From: Arsenicibacter sp965247375
Lineage (GTDB): Bacteria; Bacteroidota; Bacteroidia; Cytophagales; Spirosomataceae
Length of the DNA stretch: 64,000 nucleotides
Direction of reading: 5' to 3'
Assembly: GCA_965247375.1 (NCBI GenBank)
Contig: CBDFHU010000082.1
Coordinates: forward strand, 61,979 to 125,978
This document shows, piece by piece, positions 36,891-45,497 of this stretch. The number at the start of each line of letters is the position of its first letter. Position 1 is the first letter of the stretch. The notes beneath the pieces are model-generated. The model worked only from the letters and a program-made list of their open reading frames with translations, was not told where the DNA came from and made no database searches. The position numbers and the translations under genes were made by a program.

Positions 36891-38222
36891 TTATTGTTTC
36901 ACGATCCTTATGCTTTTCCGGCGGGTAGGCGTCGTGGCCTGAATCAGGTAGATGCCCGATGCCTGGCCTGTTTTGACTACTGTCCGGACCGGGCCGGTGG
37001 TCGCTGCAAACGACTGTTCGCTAATGATTTGTCCCTGTAGCGAGATTACCCGCAGTTGTACCGGTTCCTGCTGTAGTCCGTCGAGCCGTACCTCAACAGC
37101 ATTACCGGAAACCGGGTTATCAGCCACTTCGACCACCAGCGGGAGTTCTGTAACGGCCTTTCGGGCGGCGGCTTCTGCACAGCTGCCTTTCGGGTCCCAG
37201 CGCAGTTGCGCCATGTCCACGGTGCCGTCTTCTTTTACCTCTTTGACAAACAGCATAAACGGCTCGACCGGAATAGCAGGGTTGCGGATGTCGGCGATCA
37301 GGGCAAAGCTCTGGATATTGGTTATGCAGTTATCGATCCAGCCCGTAATGCCGGGGCTCATAAACGACAGTTGTCCGCCGGATCCGCCGGTGACTCTGAA
37401 CCGAATGCCGCCGCTCTGGCATTCGTAATCCGGCGCCAATAGTTGAAGCGGTTGCCCTATTGTACTGTCGGGGGATGCGCACGGGTTGGAAACGGGGGCT
37501 ACCGTTGTGGTTGACGGCGGGACGGGCTCCTGTCTGCAGTTTTCGGGGCAGGCCAGCGTGTAATTCCAGGTGTAAGTCGTGATGGCGGTCGGGTCGCTGT
37601 TGCTGCGGGCCATCAGCGTAAACGGCCGGGTGTCGCACTCAGGCGTTACCGTAAGCGCGTCTGGTTTAGTCGTCCACGATGTGATGCCGACAGCCATGTA
37701 ACTTACGGCGCTGGTATCGCCGCCCCGGTGCCGGAACGTAAAATCGCCGGTACTGCAGTTAAAGTCCGGTGCAATCAGACTTAGTGAGCAGGGCGTAGCC
37801 TCAACTGTGACAGACTGGGTAATGGTGGTGTCGGCTGTCAGCAGGATAAACGAATACGAATACTGCCCTGGTCTGGTTGCCTCCGTGGTCAGCAAAAAGT
37901 GGCCGTTACGATCCGGAACAGACAGGAGGCGGCTCCGGATACTGTCACCTTGCGGGACCGAAAAAATAAGCATGGAGCCTAAGGACCGCTCCGGAATGGT
38001 CAGGGAAATGGTAACCGGTTGGCTGATACAAGTGGTTAACGACGTAGCCGAAACCGAAAAGCTTACCGGCAAGGGCAGACTACCGTTTTTTTGCCAGGCA
38101 GGGGCCAGATAGATGGTGTCGGACCGGGTTGCCGGCAGTGAATCCGGCGGGGCGGTCTGCCCCATGGTAATATGTATAGCTGTGAATACCAGCCATGTGA
38201 GGGTGTAGATGATTTTTTGCAT
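36891..38222 (-). CDS. Secreted T9SS type A sorting domain protein
   Basis: The start is set at ATG 38220-38222, because MQKIIYTLTWLVFTAIHITMGQ is a signal peptide; a longer ORF upstream to 38456 overlaps the divergent epimerase gene and looks non-coding. The protein is about 443 residues with several beta-sandwich repeats containing paired cysteines (TLACPENC, APDYECQSGGIRFRVTGG). A C-terminal type A sorting domain from about residue 365 (VADNPVSGNAVEVRL...LRVISLQGQII...GIYLIQATTPTRRKSIRIVKQ) is cut during type IX secretion. No catalytic domain is recognised. Confidence 0.85.
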   Translation of the reverse strand: MQKIIYTLTWLVFTAIHITMGQTAPPDSLPATRSDTIYLAPAWQKNGSLPLPVSFSVSATSLTTCISQPVTISLTIPERSLGSMLIFSVPQGDSIRSRLLSVPDRNGHFLLTTEATRPGQYSYSFILLTADTTITQSVTVEATPCSLSLIAPDFNCSTGDFTFRHRGGDTSAVSYMAVGITSWTTKPDALTVTPECDTRPFTLMARSNSDPTAITTYTWNYTLACPENCRQEPVPPSTTTVAPVSNPCASPDSTIGQPLQLLAPDYECQSGGIRFRVTGGSGGQLSFMSPGITGWIDNCITNIQSFALIADIRNPAIPVEPFMLFVKEVKEDGTVDMAQLRWDPKGSCAEAAARKAVTELPLVVEVADNPVSGNAVEVRLDGLQQEPVQLRVISLQGQIISEQSFAATTGPVRTVVKTGQASGIYLIQATTPTRRKSIRIVKQ

Positions 38223-38397
38223 AAGCCCGATGATTATGAGCAGGAAAGGTAGATAAAATCTGTAGGAAAACCTATCGTTTAGTATAGCCATGCATTGCTT
38301 TGGGGTACATATGACAACCAGCATAGACTCCCTGTACGCTGTCAGCCGAAAGTAGATTTTCCGGACGCCTGCCTTACCAAACCAAACGAAAACCGGT

Positions 38398-39606
38398 ATG
38401 TTATCCCCTGACCTGCACACCCTCCACCGTGAGCTGCAAACCGAGCTGACCAACATCCTTACCTACTGGCAGACATATGCCGTTGATACCGCAAAGGGTG
38501 GTTTCTACGGGGAGGTTGGTCTCAGTAATCTACCGAAGCCGGATGCTGCCAAAGGTATTGTGCTTAACAGCCGTATTCTCTGGACATTTGCGGCTGCGGC
38601 CCGGCACACCCAACGGAATAATGACTATCTGTCGCTGGCTAAGCGGGCCTATGACTACCTCGATGCCTTTTTCCGGGACCGCGACTATGGTGGTGTATAC
38701 TGGTCAGTTGATGCGAACGGTAAGCCGCTGGATACTACTAAGCAACTCTACGGGCAGGCGTTTGCCGTCTATGGACTGAGTGAATACTACCGCGCCACTA
38801 AACACGCCCCTGCGCTGGCATTCGCTAAAGAGGTCTATACCGCTATGGTGAAACACGCGTATGATGCGACGGGAAGCGGCGGTTTTTTCGAAGGCTTTGC
38901 CCGTGACTGGTCGCCGACGGCGCCGTATGCCATCAGCCGGAAAGACAACGGGGAGTCGAAAACGATGAATACGCACCTGCACATTCTGGAGGCCTTTACC
39001 TGTCTGCTGCGGGTGTGGCCTGAACGGGGCGAGGGCATGTACGATCTCCGTACACAGGTACGCGGCCTGATCAATAACTTCCGGCAGCACATCATCGACC
39101 CGAAAACGTACCGGATGATTCTGTTTCAGGGCGACAACTGGGAAACCCGCCGGACGGCTATTTCCTACGGACACGATATCGAAGCGTCCTGGCTGCTGCT
39201 TGAGTCGGCGGAAGTGCTCGGCGACCATGAACTGGTCAAGGTCATTAAAAAGGAGTCAGTGGCGATGGCGCGGGCAGCGGCGACAGGGCTGGCGGCCGAC
39301 GGCGGCATGAATTATGAGTTTGATCCGGTGACCGGCCACCTCAATCAGGAGCGGTCGTGGTGGGTGATGGCCGAAGCGATGGTGGGGTTCATGAATGCGT
39401 GGCAGCTGACAAAAGAGCCACAGTTTCTGGAAAAGTCCGTAGAAAGCTGGACCTTTATCAAAAAATACCTCATCGACCAGAAGCAGGGCGAGTGGTTCGG
39501 CGGTGTCGATGAACACCACAAGGTCATGGGCAACACCAAAATCAGCATGTGGAAATGCCCGTACCACAACGGCCGCGCCTGCATGGAGATGATAGACCGG
39601 ATCTAA
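38398..39606 (+). CDS. AGE-family epimerase, probably cellobiose 2-epimerase
   Basis: A 402-residue (alpha/alpha)6-barrel sugar epimerase of the N-acylglucosamine 2-epimerase superfamily. The length and motifs (GGFYGEV, NSRILWTFAAAAR, YWSVDANGKPLDTTKQLYGQAF, MNTHLHILEAF, SYGHDIEASWLL, WWVMAEAMVGF, MWKCPYHNGRACMEM) resemble bacterial cellobiose 2-epimerases, which convert the reducing-end glucose of beta-1,4 disaccharides to mannose. There is no signal peptide, so it acts in the cytoplasm. It is followed closely by a small membrane protein. A mannobiose pathway cannot be confirmed from the neighbours. Confidence 0.88.
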   Translation: MLSPDLHTLHRELQTELTNILTYWQTYAVDTAKGGFYGEVGLSNLPKPDAAKGIVLNSRILWTFAAAARHTQRNNDYLSLAKRAYDYLDAFFRDRDYGGVYWSVDANGKPLDTTKQLYGQAFAVYGLSEYYRATKHAPALAFAKEVYTAMVKHAYDATGSGGFFEGFARDWSPTAPYAISRKDNGESKTMNTHLHILEAFTCLLRVWPERGEGMYDLRTQVRGLINNFRQHIIDPKTYRMILFQGDNWETRRTAISYGHDIEASWLLLESAEVLGDHELVKVIKKESVAMARAAATGLAADGGMNYEFDPVTGHLNQERSWWVMAEAMVGFMNAWQLTKEPQFLEKSVESWTFIKKYLIDQKQGEWFGGVDEHHKVMGNTKISMWKCPYHNGRACMEMIDRI

Positions 39607-39612
39607 TCAGAC

Positions 39613-39852
39613 ATGATGCACATACTGATCGAAACAATGGGCTGGATCGGTTCCATTCTCATTGTCGGCGCCTACGCCGCGAATATTTACGGCCGCCTCA
39701 AAGCGGAGGATTCTGCCTATATCTGGATGAATCTGGTAGGCGGTGTGTTTTTTATCGTGAATACCATTTACCACCATGCCTATCCGTCTGCCCTTGTCAA
39801 TGTCGTTTGGGTACTGATTGCGCTGAATGCGGTATTCAAGAAAAAACGGTAA
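39613..39852 (+). CDS. Small CBU_0592-type membrane protein, 79 aa
   Basis: A 79-residue protein with three hydrophobic segments (GWIGSILIVGAYAANIY, AYIWMNLVGGVFFIVNTIYHH, ALVNVVWVLIALNAVF) and a basic C-terminus KKKR. The WxG...Y and WxxxNxxGG pattern resembles small membrane proteins named after Coxiella CBU_0592, of unknown function. It is 6 bp after the epimerase stop, so co-transcribed; no functional link is proven. It ends before a hairpin at 39880. Confidence 0.75.
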   Translation: MMHILIETMGWIGSILIVGAYAANIYGRLKAEDSAYIWMNLVGGVFFIVNTIYHHAYPSALVNVVWVLIALNAVFKKKR

Positions 39853-39879
39853 GGACTACTCCGGTATTCACCATGAAAA

Positions 39880-39915
39880 ACAGCCCGTCAGACGTTCTGC
39901 TGTCTGAGGGGCTGT
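39880..39915. terminator. Hairpin between convergent genes
   Basis: ACAGCCC-GTCAGAC pairs with GTCTGA-GGGGCTGT across a short loop, with A- and T-rich flanks. It separates the small membrane protein gene and the beta-helix protein gene. Confidence 0.65.
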
Positions 39916-39936
39916 TCTGTGTATCTGACGGCCTGA

Positions 39937-41595
39937 TTAATTACCCGACGGACAGGCTGCACCGCCTACTGTTGTCGTATAGGTAGCTGCCGGGCCGCCT
40001 GCCGAATTTTTTACAGTCAGGGTATACGTGCCTGGATCCAGTACGTTTGGTGCCGACACCGCGTATGTCCCCACATTCCGGAAGACACTGCTGAATACAT
40101 AGCCGTTCGGTCCGGTAAAGACAAACACATCACCGATGGCCGAAGCGGTCAGCGATACATTGCTGCCACAGGCTACGTCGCCCGTTGAGCTCAGACCCGT
40201 TGCGGATGGCGGCGTGCCTGGTGTAACGGCATTGGTCACCGCGCTGCTGCGGTACAGGCCGGATGTAGCGGCAACCGTTACCGTGAAAGCGCCTGCTGCC
40301 GTTGTAGGGATCACGGCTTGCAGGTTGCCCGAAGCGTTCATCGCCATCGTGCTGTTCGTACCATTCGTGATGGTATAGTTGTAGCCGGCATTATTGGTGA
40401 TCATTGCCGTAATTGTGGTTGACAGCGGTGTACCCTCAAAAATAACATTCGGCGAGATCGTCAATGAACCGGCGATAGATGGCACACCGGCCGCTACCGG
40501 ACTGCCGCCGCCAACTACACCAGCTGCTGTTGTTGCCTGAGATACCGAGGTATAAACAGCTGAAAAAGACCCCGTCGGACTAAGGTAAGTGGCACCGGTC
40601 GGAAATACGTTATTGCCGGCGATACCGCTCAGAGAGTTTACGGCTGCTGTTGCGCCCGCCACGGGTGCTGGGAAGCCCCCAACCGCTTCAGCAATAAAAT
40701 GAACACAACCCGTGCAGGCAACAGTTGTAAAATTGTTTTCAAGAACAGTGACGTTGCTGCCCCGGATACGAACATTTGCGCGTGTCGACGGCCCCGCAGT
40801 GCTGCCGCCGAACGTGTTTCCCTGAATCAGGGCTGTACTGGCTTCAATGGTAGCTACAAAATTGCCGTTCGTATTTTCTCCTGCTGTACCAGTCAGCTGG
40901 TTATTGATAAACGTAAGGTTCGTCTGGGCCGGCCGGTTTAGCGCGACAAGCTGACGCGGGAAATTCGCTACGTCAAACTGGCAACTCGATGATGTCGGCG
41001 TGCTACATATGGCAGGGTTAGTACCTGTGTATGTTTTTCCTGAGAAAGTATTGCCGGAGACTGTCATGTTTGGCAAAGTAGCTGCTGATTCTGACAACAA
41101 AGCGGCTTCTCCATCGGCCACCATTTCATTGTCGGCCAGTGTAAGGCCGGTATGGCTTCCTTTCAGATAAACAGCTGCTGTTTCAATTCCCGGCGTTGGT
41201 CCGTCATAACCCATTACTTTAAATCCGCGCAGACCCGCATTTGTGGTTGTACCCTCAAAAACAACAGTTCCTAAAGCTCCGTTGGCGGATGTACCGGTGA
41301 TGGTGGTTACTCCCCGGCCGTTTTGCGATTGCACCGTTACATTTTTGTTGATGACAATGTTTTCCGTGTACGTCCCGTCCTGTACAATGATTGTAGCTGT
41401 AGCCGGAACCGTAGTGAGAGCATGTGTGATCGTCAGGAAAGGCGTTGCCTGACTGCCATTATTCCCATTGTTACCCGTAGTGGCTACATAGTAGGTCTGG
41501 CTGAAGGCCGGTGCGGCAAGGCAGCATACGGCGAGAAGGGCAAAGAGAGTACCCGCGGTCATTGACCGGAAACGTGTTTTCGTAAAGTTTAACAT
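39937..41595 (-). CDS. Secreted DUF1565/right-handed beta-helix protein
   Basis: A 552-residue exported protein. The signal peptide covers about 1-33 (APAFSQ). A DUF1565/pectin-lyase-like parallel beta-helix spans about 35-300 (TYYVATTGNNGNNGSQATPFLTI, IIVQDGTYTENIVINKNVTV, LTFINNQLTG, ALIQGNTFGG). Ig-like and PKD-like beta modules from about 370 to the end finish CPSGN. No acidic catalytic cluster of a pectate lyase stands out, so it may bind rather than cut. No T9SS sorting domain is seen. A TAnnTTTG box lies 165 bp upstream. Confidence 0.8.
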   Translation of the reverse strand: MLNFTKTRFRSMTAGTLFALLAVCCLAAPAFSQTYYVATTGNNGNNGSQATPFLTITHALTTVPATATIIVQDGTYTENIVINKNVTVQSQNGRGVTTITGTSANGALGTVVFEGTTTNAGLRGFKVMGYDGPTPGIETAAVYLKGSHTGLTLADNEMVADGEAALLSESAATLPNMTVSGNTFSGKTYTGTNPAICSTPTSSSCQFDVANFPRQLVALNRPAQTNLTFINNQLTGTAGENTNGNFVATIEASTALIQGNTFGGSTAGPSTRANVRIRGSNVTVLENNFTTVACTGCVHFIAEAVGGFPAPVAGATAAVNSLSGIAGNNVFPTGATYLSPTGSFSAVYTSVSQATTAAGVVGGGSPVAAGVPSIAGSLTISPNVIFEGTPLSTTITAMITNNAGYNYTITNGTNSTMAMNASGNLQAVIPTTAAGAFTVTVAATSGLYRSSAVTNAVTPGTPPSATGLSSTGDVACGSNVSLTASAIGDVFVFTGPNGYVFSSVFRNVGTYAVSAPNVLDPGTYTLTVKNSAGGPAATYTTTVGGAACPSGN

Positions 41596-41759
41596 AACTT
41601 GCTTAAAGAGTGAAACGAGATGTAAAAACGGATAAGTAGCTACTAAAAATAGTAATATTCAAATATGAGAGAATTATCTACTTTAGTAACTATAAAATCT
41701 ACATAAGCCGTAATAACACTACATAGTATTCACAAAATTATACATAAGCAAGTTTAGTG

Positions 41760-41767
41760 CAAAGATA
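41760..41767 (-). promoter_or_regulatory. Bacteroidota -7 promoter box upstream of beta-helix gene
   Basis: Read on the minus strand this is TATCTTTG, fitting TAnnTTTG, within the AT-rich gap 41596-41824. It would give a 5' leader of about 155-160 nt before the ATG at 41595. No other feature is seen in the gap. Confidence 0.4.
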
Positions 41768-41824
41768 AATATAATAAATTATTTAAAAAGTAATATTATC
41801 AGAGATGAATATGATCGTTCTGAT

Positions 41825-42790
41825 TTATGATTTTTTGGTAAGATTACGTATATGGTATGTCGTTCGGTGCCCGGCGCTGTAATAGATCCGGACCAGTAAT
41901 TCGGCGATCAGTCCCATACCCAGAAACTGGAACCCACCCAAAAGGAGTGCAGGGGCCAGAAACGAGGAGGTGGGCCAGCTGCCGGTACGGATATAATGCC
42001 ACCCGTCAAAGCCGTAGAGCAGGGTACTGCCGGCCCACATCGCCAGTGCGCCGTGGCCGAAAAAGTGCATGGGCCGCAGGTTGTAGCGCTTCAGAAACAG
42101 GAGCAGCATCAGGTCGCTGATGACCTTCATCGTCCGGCCCAGTCCGTATTTAGACCGGCCATGAATCCGGGCGCGGTGGTTGACCGGCACTTCAGTCATG
42201 CGGGCGCCTTCGAGGTGGGCCAGCACGGGAATAAACCGGTGCAGCTCCCCATATAGCGGCAACCGCTTCGCCAGCTCTGCCCGGAAAACCCGCAGCGAGC
42301 TGCCGTAATCGCTCAGGTACACGCCGGTTAGTTTCCGGATCAGCGCGTTGGCGAACCGGCTCGGCACTTTCCGCAGCCAGAACCCGTCCTGCCGGTTAGC
42401 CCTGACACTGCCCACCATGTCGTATCCGCCGCTTTCGGCCAGGGCCAGCAGACGCGGAATATCGGCCGGATCGTGCTGCAAATCACCGTCCAGCGTAACC
42501 ACATACGTCCCTTGCGCCACGGCAAATCCCGCTGCCAGCGCCTGACTCTGCCCATAGTTCCGCGCCAGATCCACCACCACCAGTTCCGGTGCGTCGAGGG
42601 CCTCCAGCTCGGCCAGTGTCCCGTCCGTCGAGCCGTCGTTGACATAAATCAGTTCATAGTGACGCCCCCGCAGCGCCCCGCGCAGTTCCTCTACCAGCGG
42701 CCCGATATTCCCCGCTTCGTTATAGACACAGACGACAACCGAGACGATGATTGAATGATTAAATGATTGAATGATTGGGTGGTGTTGCAT
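41825..42790 (-). CDS. Family 2 glycosyltransferase, polyprenol-phosphate sugar synthase type
   Basis: A 321-residue GT-A enzyme of the DPM1/ArnC/GtrB group that attaches a sugar to undecaprenyl phosphate at the inner membrane. The core shows VVVCVYNEAGNIGPL, VNDGSTDGT, the DxD motif in LDGDLQHDP, and NHRARIHGRSKYGLGRTMK. Two C-terminal transmembrane helices (about 235-260 and 270-300) follow. The first 15 codons are encoded by a simple repeat (ATTCAATCATT type) and I see no later start codon before the conserved strand, so the true N-terminus is uncertain. Its neighbour is a GT39 transferase that could use the lipid-linked sugar. Confidence 0.88.
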   Translation of the reverse strand: MQHHPIIQSFNHSIIVSVVVCVYNEAGNIGPLVEELRGALRGRHYELIYVNDGSTDGTLAELEALDAPELVVVDLARNYGQSQALAAGFAVAQGTYVVTLDGDLQHDPADIPRLLALAESGGYDMVGSVRANRQDGFWLRKVPSRFANALIRKLTGVYLSDYGSSLRVFRAELAKRLPLYGELHRFIPVLAHLEGARMTEVPVNHRARIHGRSKYGLGRTMKVISDLMLLLFLKRYNLRPMHFFGHGALAMWAGSTLLYGFDGWHYIRTGSWPTSSFLAPALLLGGFQFLGMGLIAELLVRIYYSAGHRTTYHIRNLTKKS

Positions 42791-43060
42791 AGTTTAAAGA
42801 GTGAAAGAGGGAAAGAGCGGCCGCCGCGCGGTGAAAGAGCGGCGCTGCTGATTTAAAGAGCATGATTTAAAGAGTGAAAGGGCGAAAGAGCGGCCGCCGC
42901 GCGGTGAAAGAGTGGCTCCGCCGGTTTTAGCGAGTGAAAGGGCAACTCGTGCTTTTGCTCTTTAAGTGGCTGTGCCGCCCACTCTTTCACTCTTATAGGT
43001 GGCTATGCCACCCGCTCTTTCGCTCTTTGGCGGCTATGCCGCCCACTCTTTCACTCTTTA
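42745..43060. repeat. Mosaic of direct and inverted repeats between two glycosyltransferase genes
   Basis: A near-identical 47-bp unit (TTTAAAGAGTGAAAG... ending GGTGAAAGAG) occurs at 42793-42839 and 42866-42912, period 73. On the other side three units of about 30 bp occur at about 42967, 42999 and 43030, each a small hairpin such as GGCGGCTATGCCGCC followed by CACTCTTTCACTCTTT. The right units are inverted relatives of the left. At the left edge the TGATTGAAT repeat enters the GT2 start, and at the right edge the repeat contains the GT39 stop codon. Confidence 0.8.
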
Positions 43061-44688
43061 AATCGTATGATCTTCGCCGGGTGGTTGTCGTAGAGCATGA
43101 GGGTGCCGAGGGTTTGGTAGTGTTCGTTGAGGAGGCTGATGGAGTCGGCAAGATACAGGGCATTCGGGTATTTTTTGTCTGTGAGGGGCAAAATCTGACG
43201 GCGGACCACTTCAATGTGGAACGTGTTGACGTCGGTGGCACCCAGTTCGGGGGTGATGGTTTGGCGGTAGGCGTAGAGGGGTAGCGGCCGGCCCTGTGCA
43301 TCCAGCGTCAGCCGCGCGGCCTGTTCGGACGTAGCCTGATAAAAGGCCCGCTTTGCCAGCCGTGGCGGCAGTACCAGTACGTTGAAGGCGATCCGCCCGA
43401 ACAGCAGGTAAAACAGGAGGACCAGCAACCGGTGGGCAGGCAGGCGCGTATACACGTACCAGCACGCGCCCAGCACCACGGCTGCCCCCGCGCCCAGCGC
43501 AAACCGGTGCGGAATGACCTGCATATCGGGCAGAAACGGCAACGCCGGCGCCCCGACCGCAATCAGCAACATCAGCCCCCCCCAGATCCGCTCCACCCAC
43601 CGGCGAATAACCAGCGCCCCTATGCCCCACGCCCTTTGCCCTACGCCCTCAGCCTCACGCGCATACAAATACACCAGGCACGTAAACAGCAGCGGCAGAA
43701 ACATCAGCAGGTAGCGGGCATAGACCTGCGGCGACGCCCAGTAAACGGGAATATTTACCAGAAACACCAGCCCGTTGAAAGCCAGAAACGGGTGCGCCCG
43801 CAGCCGGTCAATGGCTCCCCGTACGGCCAGCAGGGGCAGCAGCAGGGTAAAGGGCGCAAAATGGTAGATAAACTCAAACGGAAAGGTCAGCAGGTGGAGC
43901 AGCGCCGCGCCGATGCCAAAGGTCAGGGCCGTGCGGCGGGTGCTCTCAAACCACAGCACATCCAATGCCTTGGCCACCGGAAAGCCCGCTTCCTGCGCCG
44001 CCGCCACGTAATAGCCGCCGACCACCCCGGCAAACACCAGCAGCCCGGCCGCGTGGGCCGGATGCAGGAGCCGCCGCAGGTCGCGCCGGTACGCCAGCCA
44101 GCTTACCAGCGTCAGGCCCTGAAAAATAACGGATGGCCAGCCCTTCATCATAAACCCGATGGCTGTCAGGAGATAGGTGGCCGGATAGAGGACCCACCAG
44201 CGTTGCCGGACCGATAGCCGGTAGAGTAGCATCCAGCTCGTGTAGGTAATCCAGGCGAGGGTAATGTCCATGAGCCCGAACAGCGTCTCGAAAAACAGCA
44301 CCCGCCCATTGACGAGCTGCATGCCGGCGATCAGAAACGCCCGGTAGGCCCCCAGCTCACGGCGGACAAACCAGAAGATGGTCAGCGAAAAGCCGATGGC
44401 CGACAGCGCCATCGGAAACCGCAGCGCCAGGGACGAAAAATCGCCCCACAGCCGGAATGAAGCGGCAATAGCCCAGTTATAGAGCGGCGGTTTGTTGAAG
44501 TACAGCGCTCCGTTGAGGGTCGGCGTGAGGTAATGCCCCGAAAGCAACATCTCCAGCGCAACCACCGCCCGCCGTGGCTCATCCGTCCGGACATCGACCG
44601 GCAAATACCCCAGATGACTAAACACGGCAGCGACCGCCAGCAAAACGAATGCCAGAGACACCCAGCCATAAACCTGACGTTGACTCAC
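43051..44688 (-). CDS. GT39/ArnT-like membrane glycosyltransferase
   Basis: A 545-residue polytopic inner-membrane transferase that takes a sugar from a polyprenyl-phosphate donor and places it on an envelope acceptor. The first periplasmic loop has the typical acidic motif VRTDEPRRAVVALEML and the NKPPLYNWAIA signature. Around eleven to twelve hydrophobic segments follow and a soluble C-terminal domain ends the protein. The acceptor (lipid A, glycan or protein) is not determinable. It lies upstream of the GT2 gene on the same strand and the two probably form a donor synthase/transferase pair. Its TGA lies inside the repeat mosaic. Confidence 0.88.
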   Translation of the reverse strand: MSQRQVYGWVSLAFVLLAVAAVFSHLGYLPVDVRTDEPRRAVVALEMLLSGHYLTPTLNGALYFNKPPLYNWAIAASFRLWGDFSSLALRFPMALSAIGFSLTIFWFVRRELGAYRAFLIAGMQLVNGRVLFFETLFGLMDITLAWITYTSWMLLYRLSVRQRWWVLYPATYLLTAIGFMMKGWPSVIFQGLTLVSWLAYRRDLRRLLHPAHAAGLLVFAGVVGGYYVAAAQEAGFPVAKALDVLWFESTRRTALTFGIGAALLHLLTFPFEFIYHFAPFTLLLPLLAVRGAIDRLRAHPFLAFNGLVFLVNIPVYWASPQVYARYLLMFLPLLFTCLVYLYAREAEGVGQRAWGIGALVIRRWVERIWGGLMLLIAVGAPALPFLPDMQVIPHRFALGAGAAVVLGACWYVYTRLPAHRLLVLLFYLLFGRIAFNVLVLPPRLAKRAFYQATSEQAARLTLDAQGRPLPLYAYRQTITPELGATDVNTFHIEVVRRQILPLTDKKYPNALYLADSISLLNEHYQTLGTLMLYDNHPAKIIRFKE

Positions 44689-45246
44689 TGTGCTATTTTA
44701 TTTTTTACCACATAAGCCACATAGCGCACAAAGAGAAAGATAAAACCTATGTTTTTTATGTGGTACATATTTCTGGGAAACAGTTAAATGTAAAAAAAAC
44801 TATGTTCTCTATGTGGCTATGTGGTGAACCTGGTTTCCGGAATATGATAACGCTTAGTAAATACTATGAACGAATACAGACCGGAAGTACGCTCATAAAA
44901 ACATATTTTTTAGATATTTGCTGAATAGGTAACAAATAAGAGGCAATGCATAAAATCAGGGCAATAAAAAGCCCGGAAAAAATAGGTGTGCCACTTGTAA
45001 CTATTACGGTTACAACAAAAAGATAACATATAATCCTCACAAATCCGTACAATTTTTACTGTAAGGGCTTTTTTTTAATTTATTATATGGCTGAATGACT
45101 TGATAACCAAATAGAAAGGGTGAATTAGTTAAGTAAATCAGTTGAAAATAGCGTAAAACTACGTGTACGAGTTATTGATAATTATAAACAACTTTGTGAC
45201 TGAAACGGGGATTGGGTAAGCAGAAATAATGCTTTTGTACAATTTG

Positions 45247-45266
45247 GATAAGTAATATTACTTATC
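45247..45266. promoter_or_regulatory. 20-bp perfect palindrome, candidate operator
   Basis: GATAAGTAAT at 45247-45256 is followed at once by its exact reverse complement, 231 bp before the wza start. The sequence TACAATTTG directly precedes it and resembles a -7 box with one extra base. A dimeric repressor or activator site is the natural reading. Confidence 0.45.
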
Positions 45267-45386
45267 AAGAAATAAGATAAATTCTGCATATGTCCCCATT
45301 GTAGTAAATTTTTTTTCTACTTACTTAGTACTGGATTTCCGTAACGGACCTTAGAAAAAGATATACTATTGGTTACTGATAAAAAA

Positions 45387-45403
45387 AGATGAGTTACTCA
45401 TCT
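45387..45403. promoter_or_regulatory. 17-bp palindrome in exopolysaccharide leader
   Basis: AGATGAGT-T-ACTCATCT is a perfect palindrome with a single central base. It is flanked by GATAA and TTATC that could lengthen a hairpin (45379-45418). It lies about 95 bp before wza. It could be an operator or an RNA hairpin in the leader. Confidence 0.4.
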
Positions 45404-45497
45404 GATTGTCTTATCTTAACACCAGTGATTCTATGTTCAAGTGTAAACAACGCCCGATAGCCGGGCAGGTACGTCAGGAAATTAATACAGGAAGCTT

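Larger units (their letters stand above)
44689..45497. other. Long AT-rich intergenic region upstream of exopolysaccharide locus
   Basis: This 809-bp region holds an imperfect inverted repeat (ACCACATAAGCCACATAG at about 44708-44725 against CTATGTGGCTATGTGGT at about 44809-44825). It also holds AT-rich sequence with two palindromes at 45247 and 45387. A 62-codon minus-strand ORF at 44864-45052 is possible but unsupported. No clean TAnnTTTG box is visible. The exopolysaccharide operon promoter is expected within 45180-45480. Confidence 0.6.

Noticed and set aside
38223..38456. N-terminal 78-codon extension of the T9SS cargo gene
   Set aside because: It would overlap the divergent epimerase start, and a clean signal peptide begins at the ATG at 38222.
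43432..44217. 261-codon plus-strand ORF opposite the GT39 gene
   Set aside because: It is the antisense shadow of a conserved membrane glycosyltransferase; composition is Arg/Gln/Pro-rich without any motif.
44864..45052. 62-codon minus-strand ORF with hydrophobic residues upstream of the exopolysaccharide locus
   Set aside because: AT-rich low-complexity hydrophobic translation, no ribosome-binding context or recognisable motif; likely chance.
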